Part shown: piece after piece, positions 33,895 through 47,241 of the stretch
Numbering within the stretch: the stretch's first letter is position 1
Layout of the letters: each line of letters begins with the position of its first letter
NCBI RefSeq assembly: GCF_037042905.1
Contig: NC_087254.1
Coordinates: forward strand, 19,338,603 to 19,402,602
Reading direction: 5' to 3'
DNA length: 64,000 nt
Source of the DNA: Lytechinus pictus
Lineage: Eukaryota > Echinodermata > Echinoidea > Temnopleuroida > Toxopneustidae
Notes under the pieces: model-generated
Databases searched by the model: none
What the model was told of the DNA's origin: nothing
Seen by the model: the letters and a program-made list of their open reading frames with translations, nothing else
Program-made: the position numbers and the translations under genes

Positions 33895-35652
33895 CTTCTC
33901 ATTACATGACACCAATGTTAATATTAACCAACTAACCATTCGAAATACCTGCTTTATAACTATTGAATTGTTCTATTTAGATATTTCTCATCAAGGGAGA
34001 TCCGTAGCTACTTTAGACTCCATTTCTGTTATGTGTACAAACATTGATGTGTTACTTATTAAAGTCACTTTGAATCTGCTTTGATGAAGCTTGGGAGGTG
34101 ACGTCATTATAAGAGCTTCTGTTTTGCCCGTCGGATGTTTCATTCACATTTCTCAGAAAATGAAAAAGCGATTTGTTTCAAAATCGGACCGTCGACCAAT
34201 CATAAGGTGTGCGGCGGCCTTTATGCATACAAGTTGATTGTGGAATTGCTTCTCTGGGAACACGATACGAATGAATATTCTTCATCTCAAGAAATGGACG
34301 AATTACATTTATGTACATAGACCTTTCCATGTTTTGCAAGGTAGGAGGGAGGTTAACTGTCTTGATTGAATTGGTGTTGGGGTATGAAAATCGTCTCGAT
34401 ATTGAAAATTATAGTCAACATGTGGCCCATTGCCATGACTGCATTTGGAATGTCGCTTGGTTTACTTAAAATAATATTTTCTCCTGTTTTGTTATTGTTG
34501 TCAACTTGGCACTTTGTAAAGAGTTTTGATCAGCGTTGATATTTGCAAAAACACCAAACGTATTATGGTATTTGTCATCGGTTTGAAAAAGCAGATTGCA
34601 GTTACTTGTTCGGTAAATAAAGCAAGTATCAAGCACCGCCCCTAATGTGAAAACAATAGTGTTGGATACATTAGCGCAGAGCGCATAACAATGTTTGGAT
34701 TCGGACTCGATCAAATTTTCGATTTAAGTATCTCACAATCTAAAGAAGACTTCTGACAATTTATTCTGAAACTTCGTGCGATTGGAGATTTGAAATTGCG
34801 AGAAGTTGACAGGATAAATAACACAAAAATACAAAATCATATTTATGAAAATAATATTCAAGAACGTTTTCGTTTTTATTTGATTTTTGTCCTGTGTTCT
34901 CTTTCCATGAAGAAGGTAATGCATGGACTTGTGCCAAATTAATTTTTATTAAACGAAGTTTGTATCGGAATGAAAGATTGGAAACATTTACGTCTATCAT
35001 AATATCGAGAGTATTACACTTGCGATAGTCTCATAGGTCATAGTAACATCACATACTGTGAATAATTATGAGAAAAAAATTACATACTACTTTCATTTTA
35101 AATTTCGTTTGAATGAGAAGTTGATTAAAGCACAAAAATGCTGTACATAGATGTTAAGAATAAATTGTAATCCTAATAAATCTGAAATATGTACTCGAAA
35201 AATTGAAAAGATTTGTACATGCTGGAATTTCAATTTCGTGACTGCGTCACTATGACGTCACACACGTGTACTAGTTTCATGAGGATAAAACTGTATATCA
35301 ATGTTGGCGTATAATCACACTTGTGGCCTATATGTATCACTTCGGGAAAGAGGAAAAACGGAAAAAAAATAATCAATAAAGTTGTATACTTCCTTATCTT
35401 TACTTATTGTATAAAAAAATGATGTTGAACTTATTGAACTTGTACGTTATTGGTTATCGAATAGAAATCTATCATCATATCATGAATCTTAACTGGTAAT
35501 TATTTTCATGCAAGCGTAAAGCATCATAGATTTAAAAAAAATAAATACCATTACATAAAATGAAACAAACCAACAGAATTACCATAGTTTAAAGATATAA
35601 AAATAATACTATGATAGTTTATCATTTTATTTTGTAAGTAACAGATGATATA
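33895..35652. other. Intergenic region downstream of gene 2, no gene seen
   Basis: AT-rich and collinear with 5,114-6,960 in unit 1, which retains the empty TA site (ATGATATATTAGTG) for the element that follows here. Confidence 0.5.
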
Positions 35653-37050
35653 CAGTGCGTCCTACAAAAAACGACACCGAGATTTAACGATGATTTATCA
35701 TAACATAATCACAAATACAATAGACAAATGACCTACCATTGTAAAGCTTAGAATCTCCTCTTTCATCTGAAATTACTTAAGATTATTTCTCATTCACGCA
35801 TGAGTGAGCAAACACAATTTGAAGAGGGAATACCAAAAAGTCATTTGGCGGGCTGTATCTGGGTTTCAAAAAGAAAACCACATTTTTAAAAAGTTCAATA
35901 TCTGCTCTTTAATTACAGAAAATGGTCAAGAAATAACAAGGTTATGGTTATTTGAAATAAGGCTTGAATTTCAATAATTTCATAAAATTAAGAGGTTCTA
36001 CAGGCTAGCGTTCAAACTTACTTGACACTCCGTTCTGTTGATGATCAGCCATGCATTAAGTCTTGTGTTAACCATGTGATAGCTTCTGTGGGAAACCGGT
36101 GAAAACACGTTTATTTAAAGGAGAATGAAACCCTTGAAACCAGCTGAATCCATATCAAAGAGAAAAATTAAAGAAACATATTGTTGAAAGTTTGAGGAAG
36201 ATTGAATGAATAATAAGAAAGTTATGAGCATTTGAATATTGAGATCACTAATGCCATGTAGATCCTCCCATTGGCAATGCGACCAAGATCTGTGATGTCA
36301 CACACGTACAACTCCCTCATTACTTTAGTACTTATTCACTTATATTCTCACTTTTATAGAGTCTATCACAACAAGGTGATGTGTTCTCTTTATGAGAGGA
36401 CAAGTACAGAGGTTTCACAACATTATATCATTGATGAATCGTTTGTCATATGATTAGAATGAGCAAAAAGAGATGTTTTGGGGTATATTTTCAGTGTCCA
36501 GAAGGGGAGAGTTGTTCATCTGTGGCATCATAGATCTTGGTCGCATTGCCAAAGGGAGGATCTCCATAGCATTAGTGATCTCGACATTCAAATGCTTATA
36601 ACTCTTCTATTGCTAGTCCTATTTTATTCAAACTTTTGTTGATCTTATTCTTTGATTTTTCTGCTTTCACAAAAGCTAACCTGCTCCAAGAGTTTCATTC
36701 TCCTTTAATGAAATTATGGAAATACAAGTATTGTTTCGAGGGAACATAACATTTTTACTTCTTGACCATTTTTTGTGATTAAGGTATCAAATAAAAGAGC
36801 AGATATTGAACTTTTTAGGCATGTGATTTTCTTCTTGAAATTCAGATACCCCCGCCATATGAGTTTTTGGTATCCTTTCTTCAAATTGTTTTTGCTCACT
36901 CATGCGTGAATGGGGAATAATCTAAGGAATATCAGATGAAAGAGGAGATTCTAAGCTTTACATTGGTAGGTCATTTGTCTATTGTATTTGTGATTAAGTT
37001 ATGATAAATCGTCGCTTAATCTCGGTTTCATTTTTTTCTGGGACACACTG
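35653..37050. mobile_element. TA-flanked long-TIR element (mariner-like), unit 2, with nested insertion
   Basis: Ends CAGTGCGTCCTACAAAAAAC and TTTCTGGGACACACTG, arms over 100 bp, TA on both sides. Same family as 11,691-12,467. Interrupted by the TTAA element at 36,119-36,704. Confidence 0.75.
36119..36704. mobile_element. TTAA-flanked piggyBac-like MITE nested in the TA element
   Basis: Begins AGGAGAATGAAACCCTTG and ends CAAGAGTTTCATTCTCCT, with TTAA at 36,115-36,118 and 36,705-36,708. Inner arms pair (GATCCTCCCATTGGCAATGC with a near complement). No ORF of note. Confidence 0.8.
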
Positions 37051-37364
37051 TATAAGTGATTCAAACATTTTGTTTGTCTGAAATTTTTTATATTTTAAGG
37101 AGGGAAATTTTGAAGTGATCCAAATGGTCAAATATAATCACTGAGGCAATTATTGATGGCAAATAGCAGTACAGTAACTCCTAAATGGGGTTCAAATTAT
37201 GAGGTTTGTCACTTACCGCGTGTATATATATAATGAATTTACCTTCTAATTATGAGAATCAGTGATTTTATCATACTGATTCTTGAATTAAGGTTTGTAT
37301 GATCATGGTCTGGTTCTGAATGTCCTGAAAGAAATGTCTGATTGTGAAGTGATTGATCTATAGG

Positions 37365-37588
37365 CCCCGTCTTACAAAGAGTTGATCCAATCAACTATGA
37401 TTATGGAAATCTATCTCATATTTTTTTCCTACAGGAAATTTCCTTGGTAGGCAAAGAGAAGCACACTGAATTTTCAAGAAAACTATGAATGTATGAATAA
37501 CTAGAATGTTTTTTTAGATGTTGACATTGCTGGCTTGCCATAGTTGTGGTTGATCGGATCAATCGCAACTCTTTGTAAGACGGAGCCC
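37365..37588. mobile_element. Foldback MITE (GGCCCCGTCTTACAAAGAGTT)
   Basis: GGCCCCGTCTTACAAAGAGT and ACTCTTTGTAAGACGGAGCC are inverted, with inner GATCCAATCAAC and GTTGATCGGATCAATC. Same family as the element in intron 1 of gene 3. Confidence 0.75.
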
Positions 37589-37758
37589 TGCATACGGTCA
37601 TTTTAAGATTCTTCGCCTTATACATGTTATGTCAAAGAGGCACTTCTCACTATCTTCTTTCTCTTTCTCGCCTTTCAATCTCCATATCACTCCTCTATCC
37701 AACAGTCAAACCACTTAATGAACCATTGACATAATAGCCTCATCTACATTGACTTCAG

Positions 37759-39099
37759 CAGTGCGTATAAAAAAGGGACAGTTTTGAAAAGACTATAAAA
37801 AATTTGTTTCAAATTATGACATCTATATTTTGATGTTAATAGATGCTATAAAATCTTATCTTTAAAATGACATTAAAAAGAATAGATTTTGTTCATGCTT
37901 GAGCGAACATGGGACGTTTTGTCGGGGGTTCAAAAAGAGGCTTGCGCCAAAATGGCAGAATATGAGTAATATGATGATCAGACTTCTTGCTAATCAGCAG
38001 ACTTCATCTTAACATTTTCATTATCTTTGCCATAATTTTCGAATTATGCTGTCAAATTCATTTATAAATTTATTTATTTACTTGATTTTTTTTTTCATTT
38101 TATCATTTCATTTTTTTACCTTTAAATTTTCCTTCATAAGTATGAAAATAAAACTTTTGTCAACCCAAGCAAGAAGATTTGCATTATTAATTAGGAGAAC
38201 TTGTGATTATTCAAATCCTTTTATTATGTGAAACAAATTTTGTTATGGTGCCTTTAAAATATATGAATCCATATTTCAAGGGGTTATTGATTCCTTGACC
38301 AAGTTTAATTATGTGCTTGACAGGACAAACAGGAAAAGATTCGTGTCTTTCAATGGCAAAAGTGTATTGAGTCAATATTAAAGGAGCTAGATATGGCAGA
38401 TTGGGTAAAATGTATCAAAAAGTTGTGAGCGAGCAAGCAAAAATTTCCACTTTTTTATTACAATATCCAATTTTTGTGATAGATTTGACATAATATTCAG
38501 AAAATAATAATCATATTTCACTTTCTATCTTCGTTTTATTTCATTTCCTCTTTTTTCTTGGTCATGAGTTTTTTTATTGGGGGGGGGGAGCATCCCCGTG
38601 TCCCCGCCCATCTGTATGGCACTGTTCAAAGGCACCATAAACTTTGTAGCACACAATGAATTAAAGGATTTGAAATACACGCTCGCTCTCTCATACTGCG
38701 GTTGATTTTTTTTTTCTTTTTTGCTTAAAGAAGGAATATTCAAAGCTGAAATGGAACATATTAAAAAGAAACAACAGAACAATTCAAGCAATTAAATGGA
38801 TTTGAAAATGAAATTTGACCGCAAAATTTGAAAATTTATGGCAAAGATAATGAAAAGGTTAAAAAGAAGTCTGCTGTCTTATCATCATATTTATCATTTT
38901 ATGCCATTTTGGCGCAAGCCTCCTTTTTAACCCCAGACAAAAACATTATGTGTTCGCTCAAGCATGAACAAAACTATTTTTTTTAATGGCATTTGAAAGA
39001 TAAGACTTCATAGCACCTATTAACATCAAAATATAGACATCATAATTTGAAACAAACATTTTATAGACTTCAAATCTGTCCCGTTTTTTATACACAATG
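37759..39099. mobile_element. Long inverted-repeat DNA element, complete copy
   Basis: Left end CAGTGCGTATAAAAAAGGGACAG and right end CTGTCCCGTTTTTTATACACAATG are inverted; arms of about 200 bp share GCGCCAAAATGGCA. Corresponds to 7,407-8,698. No clear target duplication on the left. No transposase. Confidence 0.65.
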
Positions 39100-39477
39100 T
39101 ATATTGTAATGTGGATTATCACTGAAATAATCATTAAGTACTTTCTTTGGAGTGTAACAGGTTCATAATTTGAAAGGTGATAGCTGTGCTTTATTGTATC
39201 GTGTGGTCTTTTATCCCACAAAATTGTAATTACTTTTTTAGTTATCATCATTAAGCGTGAAAATAAATGCAACTGTTTTGTACTAACACTTCGTATGCAA
39301 ATGTTCCTTTTCCCCGAGTTTCAATTTCCATTCCCCCCCCCCCCCTCTCTCTCTCCCTCCCCCATATCTTTCTCTCTTTCTAGGGGGTTCTTGTTTTTTA
39401 AGGGGGGCAACATTTTGTCCGTGTGTGTGTGCATATATGTCACAAGGGCGAATCCGACTTTCGCCAATAGAGGATGG

Positions 39478-39612
39478 AGCCCAAAAGGGGACCATGCATT
39501 CTCTGTTATAGGACCAAAGCTATGGAATCAATTGCCTATCTAATTACGCCAAATTTCATCCACAGAAACATTCAAGTCCCAGTTGAAAACTTATTTGATC
39601 TCCCATTAACAG
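39478..39612 (+). pseudogene. L2/CR1-like non-LTR 3' fragment, unit 2
   Basis: Encodes HAFSVIGPKLWNQLPI, then a stop, then LRQISSTETFKSQLKTYLIS: the C-terminal signature of L2/CR1 ORF2 proteins. Counterpart of 9,178-9,312. Confidence 0.6.
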
Positions 39613-41250
39613 TTTATAGTGTACAGAAATGAAGGATAAAGTGGAGAAATGAAGATGAGGAAAAGACAGTGCTTACATAATTATGATCATCTTTCTTTCT
39701 TTTTTCGTCGTCTCAATATAACCCAAAATCTTTCCCCTTTCAAATAAGCATGCTTCAGCAATACGTCCACTTTGAGGAATATGTATTGTGTATTATGCGA
39801 AGGTTTTATTTGTACGGTTTTCTGTAATAATATTTTCCTGGGTATTATTATATCACTGCGTAACATCTCCAACCATATTAACGACAATGATTACATGGGT
39901 AGGGAAAGATAGAGCATCGGCCTTAAACCAGTATTCACAGGAGCTCAAAGGCTTTCATAGCTTTTTATGAATCTATTATATGCCATTAAATGTGTGAGTA
40001 AAAAAAAATTGGCACCTTACAATTTAAGGAAAAATATGAAAACTTGATACCGTATATATGTATAAGTTTACGCTTAGATAATCAGTAGGTATATTCTTTC
40101 CTGTGATGTAAATTTTGATTTTGGCCAAAGTAAAACATGGCTGCGATGAATGAACCATGATGCCAATGAAGTCATAATCCTAGAAGAGTGGCCGTAAAAT
40201 CCATCGTAAAACACAACAATAATTAAAATGAGAATTTTTTGATGAACACGTTTTAGATGACAAAGTTTTCGGTTTCACCATGTAACATATTGTACTGTTT
40301 CTGATAATATTTCTGAGAAGAACTGATGGTCTCACCGTATCGAGCAAGTGAACACTGATCCTCCTCAGCAGTGACAAAACACTTTTTAGTAACAAATATC
40401 AAGTTAATTTCACTGAAAGGGGGTCTGCGAACATCATTGCCATCTGGATTCATTCATGGAAGCTATGCCTTAATTATTTGGGGGCAAATCGAATTTTACA
40501 TTACATTGCAGAATATACCTCCTGATTATCTACGCGTGGACATATACCACAAATTATATGGTATCAAATCATTTTTTAAAATAATGTTCAGGCCATGTAT
40601 AATGATAATAAATTATGTTCATGGCACATTGTAACCTTGAATCGTTGATATGTGAGGTGTCTTTTTTTTACTCACACGGTATTCCGAATTTTTTCAGGTA
40701 AAGGATATGATAATTTATATGACACCATTGTGATATGGATTCTAAAAAAAACGCATTCTTAATACATCTTCTTGAACCAATCACCGATTTGTCTTTATCA
40801 TTCGCGAATCATTTACAAGATGATTTATTACATTTTTTAAGTGAAAGCGAAAAATCCTCCCTACTCCTTTCCCAATCGGTGTTATAAAAATATAAAGCGA
40901 TACGAAAGATTCAGGTAAAAGTATACATCTCTTACTTAAGGACAAGCAAGGAGTTCTAAAGTATAGATGTAGGTCTTCACATGGATTTACGATAGTCCAA
41001 ACGAACTTCGGGTTTGATTATTGAAGCTATATTGTTACATTGATGATCAGGCTCCTTCAGTAGATTGTTGTATGATGATGTATTGTAAAATAAATGATAG
41101 GTTGAGGTTGAGTAAGAGAATAGTATAGAGGGGTCTGTCTTTCACTTCTTTCGAAAGATCATGGTCAGGATTGGAATGTCATTGAGGCTTCTTAGATTTG
41201 GGATGCATGTCTTGTGATTACCGGTTTGTGACATGATCAATATTATGACT

Positions 41251-42670
41251 CAGGCGCGTAGCCAGGGGGGGGGCGGTGGGGGCGGTCGCCCCCCCCCCCA
41301 AAACGTCCCCAAAAAAGAAAAAAAAGAAGGGAAAAAAAGAGAGGAGAAAAGGAAAAGCGAAGGGAAGAAAGGGAAGAGAGGTAGCTTTGTGGGTTTTTCC
41401 TTTTATTCTTTTTTTTTTTTCAAAAAGAGAAACTCCTTCACTCTTGCTCTAAATTTATATATATGAATTTTGCTTCCGCGCTGCGCGCGGATAAATGACA
41501 ATATTGCAGTTCTCCTCTGTTTCCCCCACCCTTTCTCTAACCCTGTTTTTCCACCTCAGCTCATTTCAAGTTCAAATGTATACATGAGGGCATGGAATTA
41601 GAGTAAGGTTAGGCCGAAGTGTATGAAGTCTTTTTTTTTCAAATTGATCGCGAAACTTCTGGTCGGGTCGACTCCAGGCGGGTCAAATCTTTATATCAAT
41701 TTCTGCCGTCACCTCTACTAGGGCAACTTCTCCCGCTTTTCAGCTCATTATTTAACAACCATAATTTTGGGGCAAACGGGATTCCAATAAAAAAAAAAAG
41801 AAGGTATAAAATTCGTGTCGTATCAAATAAAAAAGTACAATATTTTTTTAATCAAATTCTAGTAAATTTCATGTCATTTCCCTGCCCTGTCCTATTTTGC
41901 GCCCTCAGTTTGAAATTTTGAATGACACTTAAGTTTCTTTATCGTTCAAAATGAAGCGCTTCAAGATTAGTCAAAGACATTATACATCATCCTTTTTATA
42001 TAATTTTAATAAATCACAGAAGTTTCAACTTTTTGAGCGGTATTTTCCTTGTAATGAAGTTGAATAATCTTAGAAAATCAATTGAATTAGAGCCGATGGG
42101 TATAGAGATATCTGCATGTAATGAAACGTCCGACCTTTAAAATTTCAGAGTTTCATTGCTCTGCGCGGGGAAGAATATCTTCCTCCCGGCATATCTTCTC
42201 CTCTGTTTTGCGAGTTAAAGATATGCACTGTGGCTAAATTGTAATCAAATCTGATCTTTCCGAGGGAAGCATTCAATATGACTTAGAGAATACCATTATT
42301 TCGGGACCCTTTTCTTTGCCAAAAAATTATAAAATGCATGAGCTTCCGCGCTTCGCGCGGGGTAATTATTATTATAATTTCCTTCATTTTATCCCTTTTT
42401 GTGCGTTCACAATCACTTTTGAAAACAAGATTCAAAATCACAATAGAGTCAACTGAATTGGAGCTGATACAGGTACTAGAGACAAGATAGACGGCTCCTT
42501 TTCATTTTAATTTATGAAACACCGAAAGCTTCGCGCTTCGCAAGGGAGGAGGAAACTCCCCCTCCCTGCACCCACCCCCTAGGGAGCGCGCTTCGCGCGC
42601 TCTGTAAGTGTTGACACGCTTCGCGTGCATTTACCGCCCCCTCCAAAATTAAATCCTGGCTACGCGGTTG
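41251..42670. mobile_element. hAT-like non-autonomous element, 1,420 bp, unit 2 only
   Basis: Ends CAGGCGCGTAGCCAGG and CCTGGCTACGCGGTTG are inverted, and TTATGACT flanks both sides (41,243-41,250; 42,671-42,678). Unit 1 keeps the intact site TATTATGACTGCATGG. Inside are GCTTCCGCGCTTCGCGCGG repeats and no transposase. Confidence 0.85.
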
Positions 42671-42678
42671 TTATGACT

Positions 42679-44212
42679 GCATGGAGTTTGCGCAAATCTT
42701 TTAGAGTCTGGAGTACAATAGCGATGGTGATGTAAGATGATTCAACATAGGCAAATCCAAGGGAGTATCCACATGGAAGCGAACAGGGGAGAGGAAAAAG
42801 AAAAAAGGGGGAAGTTAAAGTAAAACGTTTCTTCTAAAGAGTGTACAAGGTCGTGTAAATATTCTATACCTTTTTTCTTTGTTTGAGAGCTAGGAAGTCA
42901 CATTTAGGAAATCTTTCCCCCTCCCCTCAAAATCACCCGTAACCGCCCTTGTTACGTTTCAAGTTTTAATAGACAACCTTGCTCATCGGAAAGATTATTA
43001 ACATTTAATGTCCGCTGTACCTGACCAAATCATATTATCTGACGGACTTCGTCATAATCAATGGTATTCTATTCTATTTGGTAAGCCTTTAACTAAAATA
43101 GATTTATCTTTAATTGAAAATAATACAAAAATTCACTGATGTAATTCAAAATGCACCAGAGTCCGTTTTGCTTGCGATATTCTATTTGTTCGTAATTGTA
43201 ATAACTGCCTTCTGAAAAGAAAAAAAAATGTTCCCCTGTGATAAAGTGTTCTTCTAATAAAAATACGATAATTCTGGTCAAAATTATTACAAGTTTGTAA
43301 ACTCTCGAATGCTGTTGGTTCTTGCGGGGAGGAGTATACTTAAACTTTAACAAGCATATTACTTATTTGAGTGAATATTCTTAAAGTGCCATGAGCACCG
43401 AAAGGTGGACCTGTGCGCTAAATGAATGGTACAGCGATTCAAAGACGAATTGCAATAAATCATTACAATGATGATTCAAGAGTCTCGTGTGAAAAGGCCC
43501 TATGAAGATGGCAATTCGTCTGTAGAATCATTGTATACCATTCACACGTTCACTCAAAAACTATGATTTGAATTCGAATTCCAGAGCGGAGACGGTAGTG
43601 TCCTTGGTGACTTGTCAATCAAACCCAATCAAAGCACTGCATCGCAAAAAAGAAACTACGATGAGTGCATGACAATTTTAACCGTTCCGTAGGGATGCAT
43701 ACGCACTCACACGCTGGCGATCCGTTCCAAGGACCCCCATTTTCACAAACATTTGTAGTTCCGAAGCCCGTTCCAAGGCCCCTGTTTTTTGTCTCGCCCT
43801 AGGCACACCCCCACCACTTTTTTGGTCGAGTGCCCCCCCCCCCCGGGACTAGGCCCCTATTTCTATGTCTGATAGCGTTCCGCCACTAATGTTTTGGGGG
43901 TGTTTTATTATCATTATCATTCATGTTTGTGTGTGGATCGGAGAAGTGTATAGAGTGTGAAAATGTATGGTACTCATGTTTTCATATTAAATGTAAATTT
44001 TATGTTTATTTTTATATTAAGTTTGTGATTTAGAAACAATATCTTACATTACAATATGTGCAACGTGGCTTTGGCAATCATCAACTGATTGTGTTTAGAT
44101 CATAATTTCATATTTTTTATACGGCAGGTCTCATAGAAAAAATCCATAGACATGGGAAAGTTCGTTGTATGGACTGGGCTGGTAGAACTGGTATCTGATG
44201 GCGTCCCTACAC
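42679..44212. other. Intergenic region, unit 2
   Basis: Up to 43,104 and from 43,848 it is collinear with unit 1. The segment 43,105-43,848 is unit-2 specific and stands where unit 1 has the orphan exon; it includes TTTTTTGGTCGAGTGCCCCC, a hAT-type fragment. No gene seen. Confidence 0.45.
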
Positions 44213-44608
44213 TGCACAAACGTTGTTTTAAATGTTAAACACGTTATTTAAGCCCGTCACTCTTACAGCTATTGTTTCAACTTTTTTTTTAAAACTGTTT
44301 AAACTTTTAAAACAACAAGTTTTTTAAGGTTTAAACAATAACAAAAAAATAAACAATTACAAAGAAAAAGTTTAAAAACTTGTTGTTAGAGTGACAGATT
44401 TAAAAATACAAACAATGTGCTACATTTCTAAAAAAAATATTGGGTAAAAATGCTCCATGACAGAAATTATGTGTCCTTATAACGACATTGGGCATTACCT
44501 TACTGCATGGGATATATGCTTCTCGCACTGGGTAAAATACTGCCCAAAATTGGTTGGACATATAATTACCCTCGTGCTGGTTAAAATTTTACCCAATTTA
44601 TTACAGTG
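44213..44608. mobile_element. Pair of MITEs, unit 2 (counterparts of 14,336-14,744)
   Basis: First a GTTTAAAC-rich element, then one with TATTGGGTAAAA arms ending ACCCAATTTATTACAGTG. Confidence 0.55.
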
Positions 44609-44829
44609 TAGTTTTTTACTGTGTTCAGGGCCACGCCGTAAGATGTTATATTTACTCCCTAGAGTTTTAACATAATAAGACCAAAAAGTGTTAACAACCG
44701 TATAATAACACTAATGTGCAGGTGTTGGTTGAACGCCGGAGTAACATGTTTGGTGTGGCCCTGTGTGTACACCATATTAATACTAGTATTTCAGTTACAA
44801 ATGATTTTTCATATTTTGTTTAGCTAACA

Positions 44830-45639
44830 GCGCACTTTGTGAGTCACTTAAGATGACTGTTCCTACATAAACATTAAAAATTTTCTAACCATTCTAATGC
44901 AAGTACTATTGCAGCCAACTCAGTCCGGAAAACTGAAGTATTATAATTTAATCTTTTTGATTGGTGGTAAGACCATGTGGGTACGAAGAATGAAGCCGCA
45001 GAAGCACCTGTATTGGGTGCTTTTGAACCATCTGTTTATATGTGTAGTTGATGAGACCATTTCTTGTTAATAAGTCTGAAATTTTCTTGATACAGAAATG
45101 AAGGGTTTTCGATATTATTTAAAGAGTAACTAAGTTCAGTGGATACTACAGGGGGTATGAAGAACCAGGGTGGAAAATTACTCATATTTGTTTCAATATG
45201 GGGACCCTGGTTTTCCGTTCTACAGCCAAAAGGTGTATTTATATTTTGTAGTTTGGAAAGTTCCAACTGCCAACACGGTTCGATGCCTTTTGATACAGGA
45301 TTGTTTTTATGCGTTTCAATCTTTTGACGATAGTTATCAGACATCTGTCTTCGTAAATCGAGTGGAAGTTCTCCTAGTTCCACATGGAGAGCTTCCAAAG
45401 AAGTGAGTGGTTGTGCACCTGCACATATTCTTAGGGCTTGATATACTGAATCGAATCAAGTTGTAGACTTTGGTGCGCTGTCATAATATGCTTCACAGCC
45501 ATAGTCTATTAAAGATCGTACATAGGCTCCATAGACCATTAAAAGAGATTTCCTTGAGCTTCCCCATGTGGTTCCTGTTAGATTGCGGATGATATTCAAT
45601 TTTCTTTTGCATCTAATTATCAGATCAGCAATATGTTGC
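44830..45639 (-). pseudogene. Non-LTR retrotransposon RT/RNase H fragment, unit 2, distal piece
   Basis: On the minus strand it encodes HIADLIIRCKRKLNIIRNL, SLLMVYGAYVRSLIDYGCEA, ELPLDLRRQMSDNYRQK and a decayed RNase H end. It is interrupted at 45,639/50,323 by the TIR element; the preceding piece continues at 50,323-50,426. Confidence 0.75.
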
Positions 45640-45678
45640 CGGGGGGGGCCACTTACATTGACGAGTGGATACCATGCG

Positions 45679-45854
45679 CCATGGGTTAATAAGGCACAAC
45701 TTAATATAAAAGAAGTAAATAAACTAAGCAACTTTGAGGTTACGTGTAACTGTCTTTAATAACCATGGCCAAGAGACCAACACAAGGTGGCGCGCTTACA
45801 CTTTGCGATTGCAACATCGAATCATCAGTATAATACGATAACAACACACTGGCG
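45679..45854 (-). repeat. 3' LTR
   Basis: 176-bp direct repeat from CCATGGGTTAATAAGG to ACAACACACTGGCG on the plus strand. The purine-rich AAAAGTAAAAGGCAGT of the minus strand just outside it (about 45,855-45,875) could be the polypurine tract. Confidence 0.85.
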
Positions 45855-45875
45855 TGACTGCCTTTTACTTTTCCC

Positions 45876-47241
45876 ATCTTTTTACAATAAAAACTGTATG
45901 ACAAAATCATGATGATTCGTAATTAAATCACTATTACATAAAAAGGGTTAGACCTTCACTGGTGTAAGACTCTGGTAAATCTAGTCACCAATGTATCATA
46001 ACAAGTTGAATACTAAACAGGCATACCACAACAAAGGTCACAATTTAAAAAAACATCAAATGGCAGCACCACTTCCCATCTCTCTCCATCATATAAATTG
46101 ACGAAAAACATAGGTGGGCTCACAAACGGATTGACAGCAAATCATTATCCCCGTCTAGACAGCGGATTGCAAAAATTGGACCCAAAACTACTCCAAAACA
46201 CAAGGCTCAATTAAGGCTGTGCACTAATAGCCAATTCTCGACACAAATTAAACAAGCATAAACCTGCATTAAAAAAGAAAACATGCATATTGGCAAATAA
46301 AACAAAAAGCAATACAATGACCTCAGTGCAAAGTTTCCACATAGCAAATAGATTAAATGCACAGTTGAACGGTGTCACCCTAAATAGCAAAAACATCTGT
46401 GTACGATAAAAAAGGATGGCACAAAAAAAAACAGGACAAAAATTACTGAATTATGAGCAGTCTCATACCATCTCAATGAGATAAGAAAATACTTGCAAAA
46501 ACGGAAATGGATCAAATAGAGGAAACAGCCACTTACCCACAACGTATGACTGTTTAACTACATAAAATTGACACAAGGAACTGAGTAACATTACTAGGTA
46601 TAATGCATGATACACACAAATTATACAATGTCTGAAAACAAGGCATATAAATCATTATTCAGAACAAAAGTATACTAACTAATATCAAAACAACACAAAT
46701 CATCTTCTCAAATATCACTGTAAGCACACATTAAAGAATCAGCAAATGTCAGATAATCATCACCTGTCCAGTATAACGTCATAAAAATACACATCCACAA
46801 AATCAACAACACTGATAACTGGCAGAATCACTCACCCAAAGCACATCACAAATTACATCATGAAACTGTTTATTGTGATCAATCAAAATAACATACTATA
46901 CTGTATACAAAAAAAATCATTGAACCCCAAAATACCTGCAAATAATTATAATAAAATATCCTGACAGAAAATTACAAGTCATAAAATTTACATGGCACTC
47001 CTAACCTTCCTGATTGAACAGAAATATACCTGCAAATAAACATAACACAAAAGTACATATAAAACCAAGTAAGCAGGCTGTCCATATCGGCTAACAACAT
47101 CAAGTGATGAAATGTATAAAAGTCCTGATAGAATGTTCTTCATAATCACATAATATGGCCAGTCCAATTATAAAAGCACAGTGTCCAAGCTCACGAAAGA
47201 TGTATTGTAGAGTAATCACTGTCCATGGAAAGAAGGTATGT
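45876..47241. other. LTR element internal non-coding region
   Basis: About 1.4 kb between the ORF and the 3' LTR, A-rich on the plus strand. Only short frames are present, with no recognisable pol remnant. Confidence 0.5.
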
